From contig CAWKCE010000005.1 in NCBI GenBank assembly GCA_963848085.1, positions 711,075 through 775,074 on the forward strand: 64,000 nucleotides of DNA. Direction: 5' to 3'. Shown piece after piece: positions 29,087 to 38,413 of this stretch (within the stretch, counting starts at the first letter, position 1; each line of letters begins with the position of its first letter). Below the pieces are notes generated by a model. It saw only the letters and a list, made by a program, of their open reading frames with translations, made no database searches and was not told the DNA's origin. The position numbers and the translations under genes are program-made. This stretch comes from CAWKCE01 sp032127035. GTDB lineage: Bacteria > Actinomycetota > Actinomycetes > JAHEKZ01.

Positions 29087-29643
29087 CGTGGGTTCTGCTG
29101 GGGATCGTGGCGCTCGTGGTCTTTGCCGGGATCTGGGTCGCGGTCACGTACAACGGTTTCGTCCGGCTCCGGAACCTCGTGCAGGAGTCGTGGCGACAGA
29201 TCGACGTCGAGCTCCACCGGCGCCATGACCTCATCCCGAACCTGGTCGAGACCGTCAAGGGGTACGCGGGTCACGAGCGCGGGACGCTCGAGGCGGTGAC
29301 GGTGGCGCGCACCGTGGCGGCAGCACCCGGATCCACGCCCGCTGAGCAGGCGCAGCAGGAGAACATGCTGACCGGCGCGCTGCGGCAGCTGTTCGCCGTA
29401 GCCGAGGCCTATCCCGACCTCAAGGCCAACACGAACTTCCTCGACCTGCAGCGGCAGCTCGCCGAGACAGAGGACCGCATCGCGGCCGGCCGGCGCTTCT
29501 ACAACGCGAACGTGCGGACGTTGAACACCAAGGTGCAGAGCTTCCCGGACAACGTCGTTGCGGGGATGTTCCACTTCGTCGAGGCGGAGTACTTCGAGGC
29601 CGAGGACCCGGACGTCCGGCGCGCACCCGAGGTCCGCTTCTGA
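29083..29643 (+). CDS. lemA: LemA family protein
   Basis: 186 residues: one N-terminal helix (2-22), then an antiparallel helical domain with the family motifs YNGFVRLRNLVQESWRQIDVELHRRHDLIPNLVETVKGY, KANTNFLDLQRQLAETEDRI and RRFYNANVRTLN. Function is unknown; LemA proteins are membrane-tethered scaffolds. GAGGAG precedes the ATG, and the gene is coupled to the preceding membrane protein gene. Confidence 0.93.
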   Translation: MTWVLLGIVALVVFAGIWVAVTYNGFVRLRNLVQESWRQIDVELHRRHDLIPNLVETVKGYAGHERGTLEAVTVARTVAAAPGSTPAEQAQQENMLTGALRQLFAVAEAYPDLKANTNFLDLQRQLAETEDRIAAGRRFYNANVRTLNTKVQSFPDNVVAGMFHFVEAEYFEAEDPDVRRAPEVRF

Positions 29644-29659
29644 CCGACGTCAGCCGTCG

Positions 29660-30286
29660 TCAGACCGTGCGTCGGGCGCGGCGCAGCTCGAAGTAGATCG
29701 GGATCACCGACAGCAGCACCACCGCAATCAGGATGTACTCGATGTTGTTCTTGATGAAGGCGATGTTGCCGAGGTAGTAGCCGAGCAGCGTGACGCCGAC
29801 CCCCCACAGCACCCCACCGATCACTGTGTAGAAGGCAAAAGGTCCGTAGCGCATGCGAGCCGCACCGGCCATGGCGGTGATGAAGGTGCGGACGATGGGT
29901 ACGAAACGGGCGAGCACGATTGCCCGGGCGCCGTAGCGGTCGAAGAAGTGCTTCGTGCGTTCGACGTACTCGCGGCGGAAGAACCGGGACTCCTCCCGGT
30001 TGAACACCGCGGGTCCGAACTTGTACCCGATCCAGTACCCGGTCAGGTTGCCGACGATGGCGGCGATCGTGATGAGCAGGCAGACCAGCCAGATCGGGGT
30101 GTCGATGAACCCGGTGGCGACGAGGATGCCGGCGGTGAACAGCAGCGAGTCACCGGGCAGGAAGAACCCGATCAGCAGCCCACACTCGGCGAAGACGATG
30201 GCGAGGATGGCAAGAAGCGCCCAAGGCCCGAAGGACTCCAGGAGCGACTGGGGGTCTAACCACTGCGGGCCGAGCATTCGTGACAT
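29660..30286 (-). CDS. DedA/SNARE-associated family membrane protein
   Basis: 208 residues with four to five helices. DedA signatures: FAECGLLIGFFLPGDSLLF (re-entrant loop), GYWIGYKFGP and ARFVPIVRTF near 120-130, the conserved Arg/Pro loop. DedA proteins are undecaprenyl-phosphate/phospholipid flippases or proton-coupled transporters. The chosen ATG gives MSRMLG; the long frame upstream is an antisense shadow of the methyltransferase gene. It is divergent from that gene with 38 bases between. Confidence 0.9.
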   Translation of the reverse strand: MSRMLGPQWLDPQSLLESFGPWALLAILAIVFAECGLLIGFFLPGDSLLFTAGILVATGFIDTPIWLVCLLITIAAIVGNLTGYWIGYKFGPAVFNREESRFFRREYVERTKHFFDRYGARAIVLARFVPIVRTFITAMAGAARMRYGPFAFYTVIGGVLWGVGVTLLGYYLGNIAFIKNNIEYILIAVVLLSVIPIYFELRRARRTV

Positions 30287-30324
30287 CCGCGCAGCGTAGC
30301 CGCCGGCCTCTACCCTTCCGGACC

Positions 30325-30951
30325 ATGGACGAGGTTGGCGTGGGGCCGCACCCATTGCCGTGGCCGGACGAGCCGTGGTTCGACCCGGAGCTGCTCGCCG
30401 CCGGAGACCGTCGCAACGTGGCCGACCGGTTCCGTTACTGGACGACGGAGGCGATCGTGGCCGACCTGGACCGGCGTCGCCATCCGTTCCATGTCGCGAT
30501 CGAGAACTGGCAGCACGACATGAACATCGGCTCCGTGGTGCGCACCGCCAACGCCTTCCTCGCCCGGGAGGTCCACATCGTCGGTCGGCGGCGGTGGAAC
30601 CGCAGGGGGGCGATGGTGACCGAGCGCTACCAGCACGTCCGTCACCACGAGGACGTCGCGGCCTTCTCGGCGTGGGCGAGGGACGCCCAGCTGTCGGTGC
30701 TGGGGGTGGACAACGTGCCTGGCTCGGTGGCTCTGGAGTCGTTCGACCTGCCCGAGACCTGCGTCTTCCTGTTCGGGCAGGAGGGGCCGGGGCTGTCACC
30801 GGCGGCCGTGGCCGGGTGCGGCTCGGTGCTGTCGATCGCGCAGTTCGGTTCCACCCGGTCGATCAACGCCGGAGCCGCTGCGGCCGTGGCGATGCACGCC
30901 TGGGTGCGGCGGCACGTCCTCGGCCAGCCGGTCACCCCGCCCCACCCCTGA
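30325..30951 (+). CDS. TrmH/SpoU family RNA 2'-O-methyltransferase
   Basis: 208 residues, SPOUT fold with the three SpoU motifs: NIGSVVRTANAF (about 70-81), LFGQEGPGLS (about 149-158) and the C-terminal knot QFGSTRSINAGAAAAVAMHAW. It methylates a ribose in tRNA or rRNA; the target is undetermined. The N-terminal 60 residues are a basic/aromatic extension. The ATG follows the divergent DedA promoter closely. A palindromic repeat begins at its stop codon. Confidence 0.92.
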   Translation: MDEVGVGPHPLPWPDEPWFDPELLAAGDRRNVADRFRYWTTEAIVADLDRRRHPFHVAIENWQHDMNIGSVVRTANAFLAREVHIVGRRRWNRRGAMVTERYQHVRHHEDVAAFSAWARDAQLSVLGVDNVPGSVALESFDLPETCVFLFGQEGPGLSPAAVAGCGSVLSIAQFGSTRSINAGAAAAVAMHAWVRRHVLGQPVTPPHP

Positions 30952-31003
30952 CGCCAGGCCGCCACACTCACCCCGCGGCCCGCCGCAGGCTGGCGGTCTG
31001 CCG
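30951..31003. repeat. palindromic intergenic repeat, copy A
   Basis: Arms CCAGGCCGCCA and TGGCGGTCTG flank a GC core (CCCGCGGCCCGC). Shares arms and core with three other copies in this window. Confidence 0.7.
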
Positions 31004-31029
31004 GAGATGCACGCGGCTCACCGGAGCTC

Positions 31030-32007
31030 CTATCCGCCAGGCCGCCAGAGCCACCCCGCGGCCCGCGGTGGGCTGGCGGTCTGGCGTGTTTGGGAGCGGG
31101 CACACGCGGCGCGGACCCGCTCACCGACCGCCTCGGGGTGGTCCGTCAGATCAGCCCAGGTGAACCGCGCGACCTCGTACCCAGCCTCGCGCAGCCGGTC
31201 CTCGCGGAGCTTCTCCCGCCACAGGGCGGCCGGGTCGGTGCGGTACTTCAGCTGCCCGTCGAACTCGCCGACGACCCGCTCCGCACGCCAGAGGAAGTCC
31301 ACGCGGCCGATGAGTCCGGCCGTGTCGTGCAGGTCGACCTGCAGATCGGGCGTCGGCAGCCCCTGCTCGACCATGACGACGCGCGCGAAGGACTCCCCGG
31401 CCGACTCGCTCCGACCGTCCGCGAAGGACACCACCCGGTCCACCCGCCGCGCGTGGCGAGGGAGGCCCTGCGCTGCCGCCTCCCGGAGCGCCGCCTCGCC
31501 CACGACCCCCTGCGCGAGGGCACTGTCGGCGATGACGACCGCATCGGCGAACGGCAGCTGCTGGGCGCAGTCGACGACCGTCCGGGCAGGGGCGGTGACC
31601 GACAGGGCGCCCACGGCGGCCACCTCGGCCGGGGCGAGCGGCAGCTGGTGCACGCGGAGCGCTCGGTAGGCGCGAGGTGGGCCTTCGGGGCGCGTGGCGT
31701 GGACGACAAGGCCCGGGCTGGTGCGCAGGTCGACGCGGTGGAGGGTGGCGGCGCTGATGTGGCTGAGAACCGCACCCGGCTCGAGCGCCAGGAGACCGGC
31801 CGCGGCCAGCAGTCGGTGCCGGGCCTCGCCATCGGCTACCTGCTCGACCTCCTCGCGGGTCGCGTAGACGCCCCGGCGCAGCGCCACCCAGCGCCCAGCC
31901 CGAACGCGGGCGCGGACCTCGTCGTCGGAGTAGCCGGCGGCGTACGACTGCGGTGCGGTGAACGCGCCGCACTGGGCGGCGGCGACGGGGACGAGCCCGG
32001 GGAGCAT
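31030..32007 (-). CDS. AbiEi-antitoxin-like winged-helix plus DUF559 nuclease-like protein
   Basis: 325 residues. The N-terminal part (YAAGYSDDEVRARVRAGRWVALRRGVYA, about 22-50) resembles the wHTH of AbiEi-type proteins. The C-terminal 120 residues are a DUF559/Vsr-like restriction-endonuclease fold with GRVDFLWRAERVVGEFDG (acidic catalytic pair D...E) and YEVARFTWADL. Such solitary genes are common in actinomycetes and are of unknown role, possibly phage defence. No toxin gene (AbiEii) is adjacent. The last 20 or so codons are made from palindromic repeat copy B. Confidence 0.78.
   Translation of the reverse strand: MLPGLVPVAAAQCGAFTAPQSYAAGYSDDEVRARVRAGRWVALRRGVYATREEVEQVADGEARHRLLAAAGLLALEPGAVLSHISAATLHRVDLRTSPGLVVHATRPEGPPRAYRALRVHQLPLAPAEVAAVGALSVTAPARTVVDCAQQLPFADAVVIADSALAQGVVGEAALREAAAQGLPRHARRVDRVVSFADGRSESAGESFARVVMVEQGLPTPDLQVDLHDTAGLIGRVDFLWRAERVVGEFDGQLKYRTDPAALWREKLREDRLREAGYEVARFTWADLTDHPEAVGERVRAACARSQTRQTASPPRAAGWLWRPGG
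31035..31086. repeat. palindromic intergenic repeat, copy B
   Basis: 14-bp arms CGCCAGGCCGCCAG and CTGGCGGTCTGGCG, complementary apart from one position, around a GC core. The copy overlaps the 3' end of the DUF559 gene and supplies its C-terminal residues. Confidence 0.75.
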
Positions 32008-32093
32008 GCGACGAGGGTGCCCGGTCCGCCCGGGCGTCGGGGGCGTCGTCCACAGCCCGGCCGTTCTCGGCCGAAGGTGGCGCCGTTCCCTAC

Positions 32094-32144
32094 GGCAGAC
32101 CGCCAGCCTCCCGGGGTGCGCCGCGGGGGTGTGGCGGCCTGGCG
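32094..32144. repeat. palindromic intergenic repeat, copy C
   Basis: Left arm CAGACCGCCAG and right arm TGGCGGCCTG around a core containing CCGCGGGGG. It lies between the DUF559 gene promoter and the DUF3151 gene. Confidence 0.7.
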
Positions 32145-32165
32145 TGGACAATGGGGGTCGTGACC

Positions 32166-32582
32166 ATGACCCCTGGACAGGATCTGCTGGGCGGCCCGCC
32201 GCCGACGCTGCTGCCGGACGACGCCGCCGCCCGCGCGGCGCTCGACCGGGGCGACGACCCGCGTGCGGTCGCCGCCGCCCACCCGACGTACGCCCTGGCC
32301 TGGGCGCTGCTCGCCGGCCGCGCGCGCACCGAGGCAGACCCCGTCTCCGCCTACGCATTCGCCCGCACCGGCTACCACCGCAGCCTCGACCTGCTCCGGC
32401 GGAACGGGTGGAAGGGCCACGGGCCGGTGCCGTGGGAGCACCCCGGTAACGAGGGCTTCCTGCGCAGCCTGCACGAGCTCGCCGCTGCCGCCGCGGCCAT
32501 CGGAGAGACGCCTGAGGCGGAGCGCTGCGCGACGTTCCTGCGTGACTCCAGCCCCAGCGCGGCCGCGGCGCTGCAGGGCTGA
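32166..32582 (+). CDS. DUF3151 family protein
   Basis: 138 residues, an actinobacterial cytoplasmic protein of unknown function. The family signature is clear: AAAHPTYALAWALLA, AYAFARTGYHRSLDLLRR and GWKGHGPVPWEHPGNEGFLRSL, ending GETPEAERC. The helical repeats look like a TPR-type fold. The ATG giving M-T-P-G-Q-D-L-L-G fits the family N-terminus better than the GTGs upstream. It usually lies near purA, as here, with one gene between; the following gene starts 3 bases after its stop. Confidence 0.88.
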   Translation: MTPGQDLLGGPPPTLLPDDAAARAALDRGDDPRAVAAAHPTYALAWALLAGRARTEADPVSAYAFARTGYHRSLDLLRRNGWKGHGPVPWEHPGNEGFLRSLHELAAAAAAIGETPEAERCATFLRDSSPSAAAALQG

Positions 32583-32585
32583 CCG

Positions 32586-33545
32586 ATGGCGGCCGAGGAG
32601 GTCCTCGTCGTCGGCGGGGGCATCTCCGGGGTCGCCTGCGCCCGAGTCCTGCAGGACGCCGGAGTGCCCGTCCGGGTCCGCGACCGCGGTCAGCGACTCG
32701 GTGGGCGGATGGCCGTCCGGACCGTCGACGGGCGCCCGGTGGACGTCGGCGCCTCGTACTTCACCGCCGACAGCCCGTCGTTCCGCACGCTGGTCGAGTC
32801 CTGGGTCGCGGCGGGCCTCGCCCGACCCTGGACGGACACCTTCCACGTGGCCACGCCGGACGACGGCGTGACCGGCACGGTGACCGGGCCTGTTCGCTAC
32901 GCCACCCCCGGCGGGCTGCGGTCACTGGTCGAGGCGCTGGCCGTGGGCCTGAGGGTCACCTCCGGGAACGAGGTGGAGTCCGTGACGAGCGGCCCGCTCG
33001 TCGACGGCGAGCCCTTCGCGGCGGTGGCGCTTGCCATGCCCGGTCCGCAGGCCGACGACCTCCTCCCCGCCGCACTGGCCGCGGAGGCGGCAGCCGCCCC
33101 ACGGCTCTGGGAGCCCGCGTTGTCGTTGGTGGCCAGCTGGGACCACCGGACCTGGCGCGAGCTCGACGGCGTCTTTGTCCACGACTCACCCGTCCTCACG
33201 TGGGTCGCAGACGACGGTCGCCGCCGCGGCGACGGCGCCCCGGTCCTGGTGGCGCACTCCGACCCTGTCCTCGCCGCTGCCCACCTCGACGACCCGGAGG
33301 CGGCCATCCCGGTGATGCTCGACGAGCTCCGCCGAACCCTGCGGATCGACACCCTCCCGACCGCCCAGTTCGTCCAGCGCTGGTCTCTCGCCAAACCGGC
33401 GGACACCGTTGCGCCGCCGTTCCATCTCGGACCGGCTCGGGTCGGCCGGTGCGGTGACGGCTGGCACGGTCGGTCACGCATCGAGTCGGCCTACCTGTCG
33501 GGGGCCGCGCTCGGGCGCGGCATCCGCACGCTGCTCGGCGCGTGA
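32586..33545 (+). CDS. FAD-dependent amine oxidoreductase (renalase-like)
   Basis: 319 residues. Rossmann dinucleotide motif VVGGGISGVACARVL at 7-21, then QRLGGRMAVRT and a C-terminal GDGWHGRSRIESAYLSGAALG that binds the FAD, the arrangement of renalase-like and protoporphyrinogen-oxidase-like monoamine oxidoreductases. It is short for the family because the substrate domain is reduced. Likely a cytosolic NAD(P)/FAD enzyme of unknown substrate. It lies 3 bases after DUF3151 and before purA. Confidence 0.87.
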   Translation: MAAEEVLVVGGGISGVACARVLQDAGVPVRVRDRGQRLGGRMAVRTVDGRPVDVGASYFTADSPSFRTLVESWVAAGLARPWTDTFHVATPDDGVTGTVTGPVRYATPGGLRSLVEALAVGLRVTSGNEVESVTSGPLVDGEPFAAVALAMPGPQADDLLPAALAAEAAAAPRLWEPALSLVASWDHRTWRELDGVFVHDSPVLTWVADDGRRRGDGAPVLVAHSDPVLAAAHLDDPEAAIPVMLDELRRTLRIDTLPTAQFVQRWSLAKPADTVAPPFHLGPARVGRCGDGWHGRSRIESAYLSGAALGRGIRTLLGA

Positions 33546-33603
33546 CGCGCGCGCACTCCGCTACGCTTCCGCGGTAATCCCACCGGAACTCCAGGGAGCC
33601 ACC

Positions 33604-34905
33604 ATGCCCGCGATCGTGCTCGTCGGTGCCCAATGGGGCGACGAGGGGAAGGGCAAGGCAACCGACCTCCTCGGGACGTCAGTCGACTACGTCGTGAAGT
33701 TCAACGGCGGGAACAACGCCGGACACACCGTGGTGATCCCGACCGAAGACGGCCCCCAGAAGTACGCGCTCCACCTGCTACCCAGCGGAATCCTGACCCC
33801 AGGTGTCACGCCGGTGATCGGCAACGGCGTTGTCATCGATCTCGGCGTGCTCTTCGAGGAGCTCGACGGCCTCGTCGAGCGCGGCGTCGACGTCTCGCAG
33901 CTCCTGGTCAGCGCCAACGCACACGTCATCGCCTCGTACAACCGCACGATCGACCGAGTCGTCGAACGGTTCCTCGGTAGCCGAAAGATCGGCACCACCG
34001 GTCGCGGCATCGGCCCGACGTATGCCGACAAGATGAACCGCATCGGGATCCGCGTACAGGACCTCTTCGACGAGAAGATCCTGCGCCAGAAGGTTGAGGG
34101 CGCCCTTGACCAGAAGAACCACCTGCTGGTCAAGGTCTACAACCGGCGCGCCATCGACGTCGACGAGGTCGTGGACGACCTGCTGCGCCACGCCGAGCGG
34201 CTGCGACCCATGGTGGCCGACACCTCGCTCCTGCTGGACCGTGCGCTCGACGACGGCCGCACCGTGCTGTTCGAGGGCGGGCAAGCCACTCTGCTCGACG
34301 TCGACCACGGCACCTACCCGTTCGTCACGTCGTCCAACGCGACCAGTGGGGGGGCGTGCACCGGTGCCGGGATCGCGCCCAACCGCGTCGACCGGGTCAT
34401 CGCCGTCGCGAAGGCCTACGTCACCCGGGTTGGCGAAGGCCCCTTCCCCACCGAGCTCCCCGACGGGGACGTGGACGGGGAACGGCTGCGCGCCGAGGGC
34501 CACGAGTTCGGCACCACGACCGGACGACCGCGCCGTTGTGGCTGGTACGACGCAGTCCTGTCCCGTTACGCGGCGCGCGTCAACGGGGTCACCGACTTTG
34601 TTCTCACCAAGCTCGACGTGCTCAGCGGCTGGGAGCAGATCCCGGTGTGTGTCGGCTACGACGTGCACGGTGAGCGGCTGGACGAGATGCCCATGACGCA
34701 GACGGAGTTCCACCACGCCCGTCCCGCCTATGAGCTGTTGCCGGGCTGGCAGGAGGACCTGTCCGGAGCCCGGTCGTTCGCCGACCTTCCCCCGAACGCC
34801 CAGTCCTACGTGCGCGCGCTCGAAGAGATGTCCGGCGCGCCCATCTCCGCGATCGGGGTCGGTCCGGGGCGGGACCAGATCGTCCAGCTGCGTCCGCTCG
34901 TCTGA
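33604..34905 (+). CDS. purA: adenylosuccinate synthetase
   Basis: First committed step of AMP synthesis: IMP + Asp + GTP to adenylosuccinate. 433 residues; P-loop GDEGKGK at 12-18, GNNAGHT near 38, TTGRGIGPTYADK near 130 and GTTTGRPRRCGW near 300. GGGAGCC precedes the ATG; longer frames upstream run antisense-like through the oxidoreductase gene. It begins the purine-rich stretch. Confidence 0.97.
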   Translation: MPAIVLVGAQWGDEGKGKATDLLGTSVDYVVKFNGGNNAGHTVVIPTEDGPQKYALHLLPSGILTPGVTPVIGNGVVIDLGVLFEELDGLVERGVDVSQLLVSANAHVIASYNRTIDRVVERFLGSRKIGTTGRGIGPTYADKMNRIGIRVQDLFDEKILRQKVEGALDQKNHLLVKVYNRRAIDVDEVVDDLLRHAERLRPMVADTSLLLDRALDDGRTVLFEGGQATLLDVDHGTYPFVTSSNATSGGACTGAGIAPNRVDRVIAVAKAYVTRVGEGPFPTELPDGDVDGERLRAEGHEFGTTTGRPRRCGWYDAVLSRYAARVNGVTDFVLTKLDVLSGWEQIPVCVGYDVHGERLDEMPMTQTEFHHARPAYELLPGWQEDLSGARSFADLPPNAQSYVRALEEMSGAPISAIGVGPGRDQIVQLRPLV

Positions 34906-34932
34906 CCGGGTGCCCCTACCGCGGCCCGGTCA
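34903..34932 (+). terminator. possible terminator hairpin after purA
   Basis: 8-bp inverted repeat TGACCGGG/CCCGGTCA around a 14-base loop, beginning at the purA stop codon. Weak, without a U-tract. Confidence 0.4.
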
Positions 34933-34977
34933 CGGTCCCTAGTCTGGCGGGACCATCACTGTTCGAGGAGAAGCGTC

Positions 34978-36339
34978 ATGGCTGTCCCCACACCCGATCC
35001 TGCGCGCGGCGAACAGGTCGTAGCGCTGGACCGCACCCACGTCTTCCACTCGTGGTCCGCCCAGAAGCTGGCCAAGGCCATGCCCGTCGCCGGAGCGGAG
35101 GGCTGCTACTTCTGGGACTACGACGGGAACCGGTACCTGGACTTCTCGTCGCAGCTGGTGAACGCGAACATCGGGCACCAGCACCCCAAGGTGGTCGCCG
35201 CCATCCAGGAGCAGGCAGGCCGGCTGGCAACTATCGCCCCCCAGCACGCCATCGAGGTCCGCAACGAGGCGGCCCGGCTGATCAGCGAGGTCTCCCCTCC
35301 CGACCACCGGATGGTGTTCTTCACCAACGGCGGGGCCGACGCCAACGAGAACGCGGTCCGGATGGCAAGGCTGCACACCGGCCGTCACAAGGTGCTGTCC
35401 GCGTACCGGTCGTACCACGGCAACACCGCGACCGCCGTGACGCTGACTGGTGACCCCCGGCGCTGGCCGAACGAGACCGGCATCGCTGGGATCGTGCACT
35501 TCTTCGGCCCCTACCCGTACCGGTCGCCGTTCTGGTCGGACAGCGACGAGCAGGAGGCACAGCGCGCGCTGGAGCACCTCGAGTCCGTCATTGCCTTCGA
35601 GGGGCCGCAGACCATCGCGGCCATCGTGCTGGAGACCATCGTCGGCACGGCCGGCGTCCTGATCCCCCCTGCCGACTATCTGGCCGGTGTGCGGGCCCTC
35701 TGTGACAAGTACGGAATCGTCTACATCGCCGACGAGGTCATGGCCGGCTTCGGTCGAACGGGCGACTGGTTCGCTTTCGACCGCTTCGGCGTCGCGCCGG
35801 ACCTCATCACGTTCGCCAAGGGAGTCAACTCCGGGTACATCCCGGTGGGCGGCGTGGTGATCAGCGACGAGATCGCGGCCACCTTCGACGAACGGGTGTT
35901 CCCAGGCGGGCTCACCTACTCCGGACACCCCATCGCTTCCGCGTCGATCGTGGCCACCATCAACGCGATGCGTGACGAAGGCATCGTCGACAACGCGCGC
36001 GCCATCGGCGAGAACGTCCTCGGACCCGGCCTGCGCGAGCTGGCCGAGCGTCACCCCGTCATCGGCGAGGTGCGTGGGCTCGGGGTGTTCTGGGCGCTCG
36101 ACCTGGTCACTGACCGATCCACGCGGGAGATGCTGGTCCCCTACAACGCCGCGGGAGCCGCCAACCAACCCATGGCGGAGCTGGTGGGGGCGTGCAAGGA
36201 GCGAGGGCTGATGCCCTTCGTCAACTACAACCGCCTCCACGTCGTCCCGCCCTGCACCATCAGTGAGGCGGAGGCCAAGGAGGGGCTGGCCATCCTCGAC
36301 GACGCACTGTCTGTCGTCGCCCCGTACTACCGGGGCTAG
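34978..36339 (+). CDS. class III aminotransferase (omega-aminotransferase type)
   Basis: 453 residues, PLP fold type I. NGGADANENAVRMAR binds the cofactor phosphate, IADEVMAGFGRTG carries the Asp that contacts the pyridine N (near 255), and the PLP lysine lies in ITFAKGVNSGY near 280. This is the taurine/beta-alanine:pyruvate or GABA group; the amino donor cannot be fixed. The ATG has GGAG upstream. The region around its 3' end has an inverted repeat GCTAGCGGC/GCCGCTAGC (36335 and 36394). Confidence 0.9.
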   Translation: MAVPTPDPARGEQVVALDRTHVFHSWSAQKLAKAMPVAGAEGCYFWDYDGNRYLDFSSQLVNANIGHQHPKVVAAIQEQAGRLATIAPQHAIEVRNEAARLISEVSPPDHRMVFFTNGGADANENAVRMARLHTGRHKVLSAYRSYHGNTATAVTLTGDPRRWPNETGIAGIVHFFGPYPYRSPFWSDSDEQEAQRALEHLESVIAFEGPQTIAAIVLETIVGTAGVLIPPADYLAGVRALCDKYGIVYIADEVMAGFGRTGDWFAFDRFGVAPDLITFAKGVNSGYIPVGGVVISDEIAATFDERVFPGGLTYSGHPIASASIVATINAMRDEGIVDNARAIGENVLGPGLRELAERHPVIGEVRGLGVFWALDLVTDRSTREMLVPYNAAGAANQPMAELVGACKERGLMPFVNYNRLHVVPPCTISEAEAKEGLAILDDALSVVAPYYRG

Positions 36340-36410
36340 CGGCAACGGACGTTGTCCCACCGCCCGGCCCTCGGACGGGCAGTCGACGGTTACGCCGCTA
36401 GCCTGCTGCT

Positions 36411-37661
36411 GTGAAGGTGCTGGTTGTGGGCGGTGGTGCCCGTGAGCATGCGTTGTGCTTGGGCCTGTCGCGAGACCCCGATGTGGCGTCGCTGTGGTGC
36501 GGGCCGGGCAATGCCGGAACCGCGGCGGTGGCCACCAACGTCGCCCTGGACGTGTCGGACCCCGACGCGGTAGCCGACCTCGCGGCCGAGCTGGGCGTCG
36601 ACCTCGTCGTCGTGGGGCCGGAGGGTCCGTTGGTCGCTGGAGCCGCGGACAAGGTTCGCGCTCGGGGTATCGCGTGCTTCGGTCCGTCGGCGGAGGCCGC
36701 CCGCCTCGAGGGGTCCAAGGCGTTCGCTAAGGAGGTCATGGCAGCGGCCGGGATCCCGACGGCCATGGCGCACGTCTGCGACTCCGCCGAGGAGGTGGCC
36801 GCCGCACTGGATGCCTTCGGTCCGCCGTATGTGGTGAAGGACGACGGGCTGGCCGCCGGCAAGGGCGTCGTTGTCACCGCCAACCGGGACGCGGCGCTGG
36901 CGCACGCCGCCTCGTGCGGACGGGTGGTCGTCGAGGAGTACCTGGACGGTCCGGAGGTCTCGCTGTTCTGCGTCACCGACGGTGCGACTGTCGTCCCCCT
37001 GCAGCCGGCTCAGGACTTCAAGCGGGTCGGAGACGCCGATACTGGCCCCAACACCGGAGGGATGGGCGCCTACTCCCCGCTGCCGTGGGCACCGCCGGAG
37101 CTGGTTGACGAGGTCGTGCAGACCGTCGCGCAGCCGACGCTCGACGAGATGCGGCGGCGCGGCACCCCGTTTGCCGGACTGCTGTACATCGGCCTGGCCC
37201 TGACCTCCCGCGGACTGCGTGTGGTGGAGTTCAACGCCCGGTTCGGCGATCCGGAGACCCAGGTGGTGCTGCCGCTGCTGGAGTCTCCGCTCGGGGGTCT
37301 GCTGCGGGCCGCCGCCGTGGGCCGACTCGTCGACCTGGAGCCGCTGCGCTGGTCGGACGACTCCGCGGTCACGGTCGTGGTTGCGGCTGCCGGTTACCCC
37401 GAGGCGCCGCGTTCCGGGGACCCGATCGACGGCATCGACGTGGCGGAGGAGGTGCCCGGTGTCTCCGTGCTGCACGCCGGGACGCGGGCTGGAGACGACG
37501 GTCGCGCGGTGAGCGCCGGTGGGCGTGTGCTGTCGGTCACTGCGGTTGGTCTGGACCTGCGGGAGGCCCGCGACCGGGCTTACCTGGCTGTGGGGCGGAT
37601 TGTGCTAGCTGGCTCCCACCACCGAACCGACATCGCGGCGGCCGCGGGGGACCTGTCATGA
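36411..37661 (+). CDS. purD: phosphoribosylamine-glycine ligase
   Basis: Second step of de novo purine synthesis (GAR synthetase). 416 residues, ATP-grasp: N-domain VLVVGGGAREHAL, ATP lid VVKDDGLAAGKGVVV near 141-155, GGMGAYSPLPW and metal-binding EFNARFGDPETQ near 275. The start is GTG (K-V-L-V-V-G-G-G). Followed after 31 bases by an S51 peptidase gene. Confidence 0.97.
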   Translation: MKVLVVGGGAREHALCLGLSRDPDVASLWCGPGNAGTAAVATNVALDVSDPDAVADLAAELGVDLVVVGPEGPLVAGAADKVRARGIACFGPSAEAARLEGSKAFAKEVMAAAGIPTAMAHVCDSAEEVAAALDAFGPPYVVKDDGLAAGKGVVVTANRDAALAHAASCGRVVVEEYLDGPEVSLFCVTDGATVVPLQPAQDFKRVGDADTGPNTGGMGAYSPLPWAPPELVDEVVQTVAQPTLDEMRRRGTPFAGLLYIGLALTSRGLRVVEFNARFGDPETQVVLPLLESPLGGLLRAAAVGRLVDLEPLRWSDDSAVTVVVAAAGYPEAPRSGDPIDGIDVAEEVPGVSVLHAGTRAGDDGRAVSAGGRVLSVTAVGLDLREARDRAYLAVGRIVLAGSHHRTDIAAAAGDLS

Positions 37662-37692
37662 CCTCAGCCCGCCGACCGGCGGCGGCCGGACG

Positions 37693-38376
37693 GTGATCTG
37701 CCTGCAGGGCGGGGCGGAGTTCGGCGCGAAGGGCGCCGGTATGGATGCCGAGCTCCTTCGTCTTGCGGGTGCCGGCCCCGTGGTGGTCACCGCGCTGGCG
37801 GGCGCTGAGGGGCGCGAGTACGACACGGCGAACCGCAACGGGGTGCGCCACTTCGGTGGCCTCGGCGCGGTCGACGTGGTGGCTGCACCGGACGCCCGGC
37901 AGGACGAGGCCGCGGCCTACGAGTGTGCGCGTGTGGCGGCGCTGCTGGTGCTGCCCGGTGGGTCACCGTCTCGGCTGCTGGCGGCCTTGACCAGCACCCG
38001 TATGGGGCTCGCGGTGCGCGAGGTTCTCGATCGCGGCGGCCTGGTCATGGGTGCGAGCGCGGGGGCCATGGTGCTCTGCGAGCACACGTGGCTGCCGGAC
38101 CGCGACGGCCAGGTCGTGCCCGGACTGGGTCTGGTCCCCGGCTGTTTGGTGCTGCCGCACTGGGAGGACGGTCGGGGTGGCCGGGCCGAAGAGATGGCGC
38201 AGCGACTGCCCGGTGACGCCGTGGTCCTGGGCCTCCCCGAGCAGTCCGGAGTGTTGGTTTCGGGGCCGGACGTCACGGCGATGGGCCACCGGGCGGTCGC
38301 GTTGCTGGGGCGGGAGCGACGCGTGCTGGCCCCAGGCACCACCGGCACGCTCGCCGAGCACCCGCCGTCCGCGTGA
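37693..38376 (+). CDS. S51-type peptidase / class I amidotransferase-like
   Basis: 227 residues. Nucleophile elbow MGASAGAMVL near 120 with Ser in place of the GATase Cys, as in dipeptidase E/cyanophycinase (peptidase S51), and the PGGSPSRLL loop. A catalytic His candidate lies in LPHWEDGRGG near 157. Likely hydrolyses Asp- or Glu-containing dipeptides or cyanophycin-like chains; substrate unknown. It sits between purD and purB, not known as a pathway member. Confidence 0.8.
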   Translation: MICLQGGAEFGAKGAGMDAELLRLAGAGPVVVTALAGAEGREYDTANRNGVRHFGGLGAVDVVAAPDARQDEAAAYECARVAALLVLPGGSPSRLLAALTSTRMGLAVREVLDRGGLVMGASAGAMVLCEHTWLPDRDGQVVPGLGLVPGCLVLPHWEDGRGGRAEEMAQRLPGDAVVLGLPEQSGVLVSGPDVTAMGHRAVALLGRERRVLAPGTTGTLAEHPPSA

Positions 38377-38413
38377 ACCCCCGCGCGGCGGCCCGGCCTG
38401 GGAGGATGGCGAG

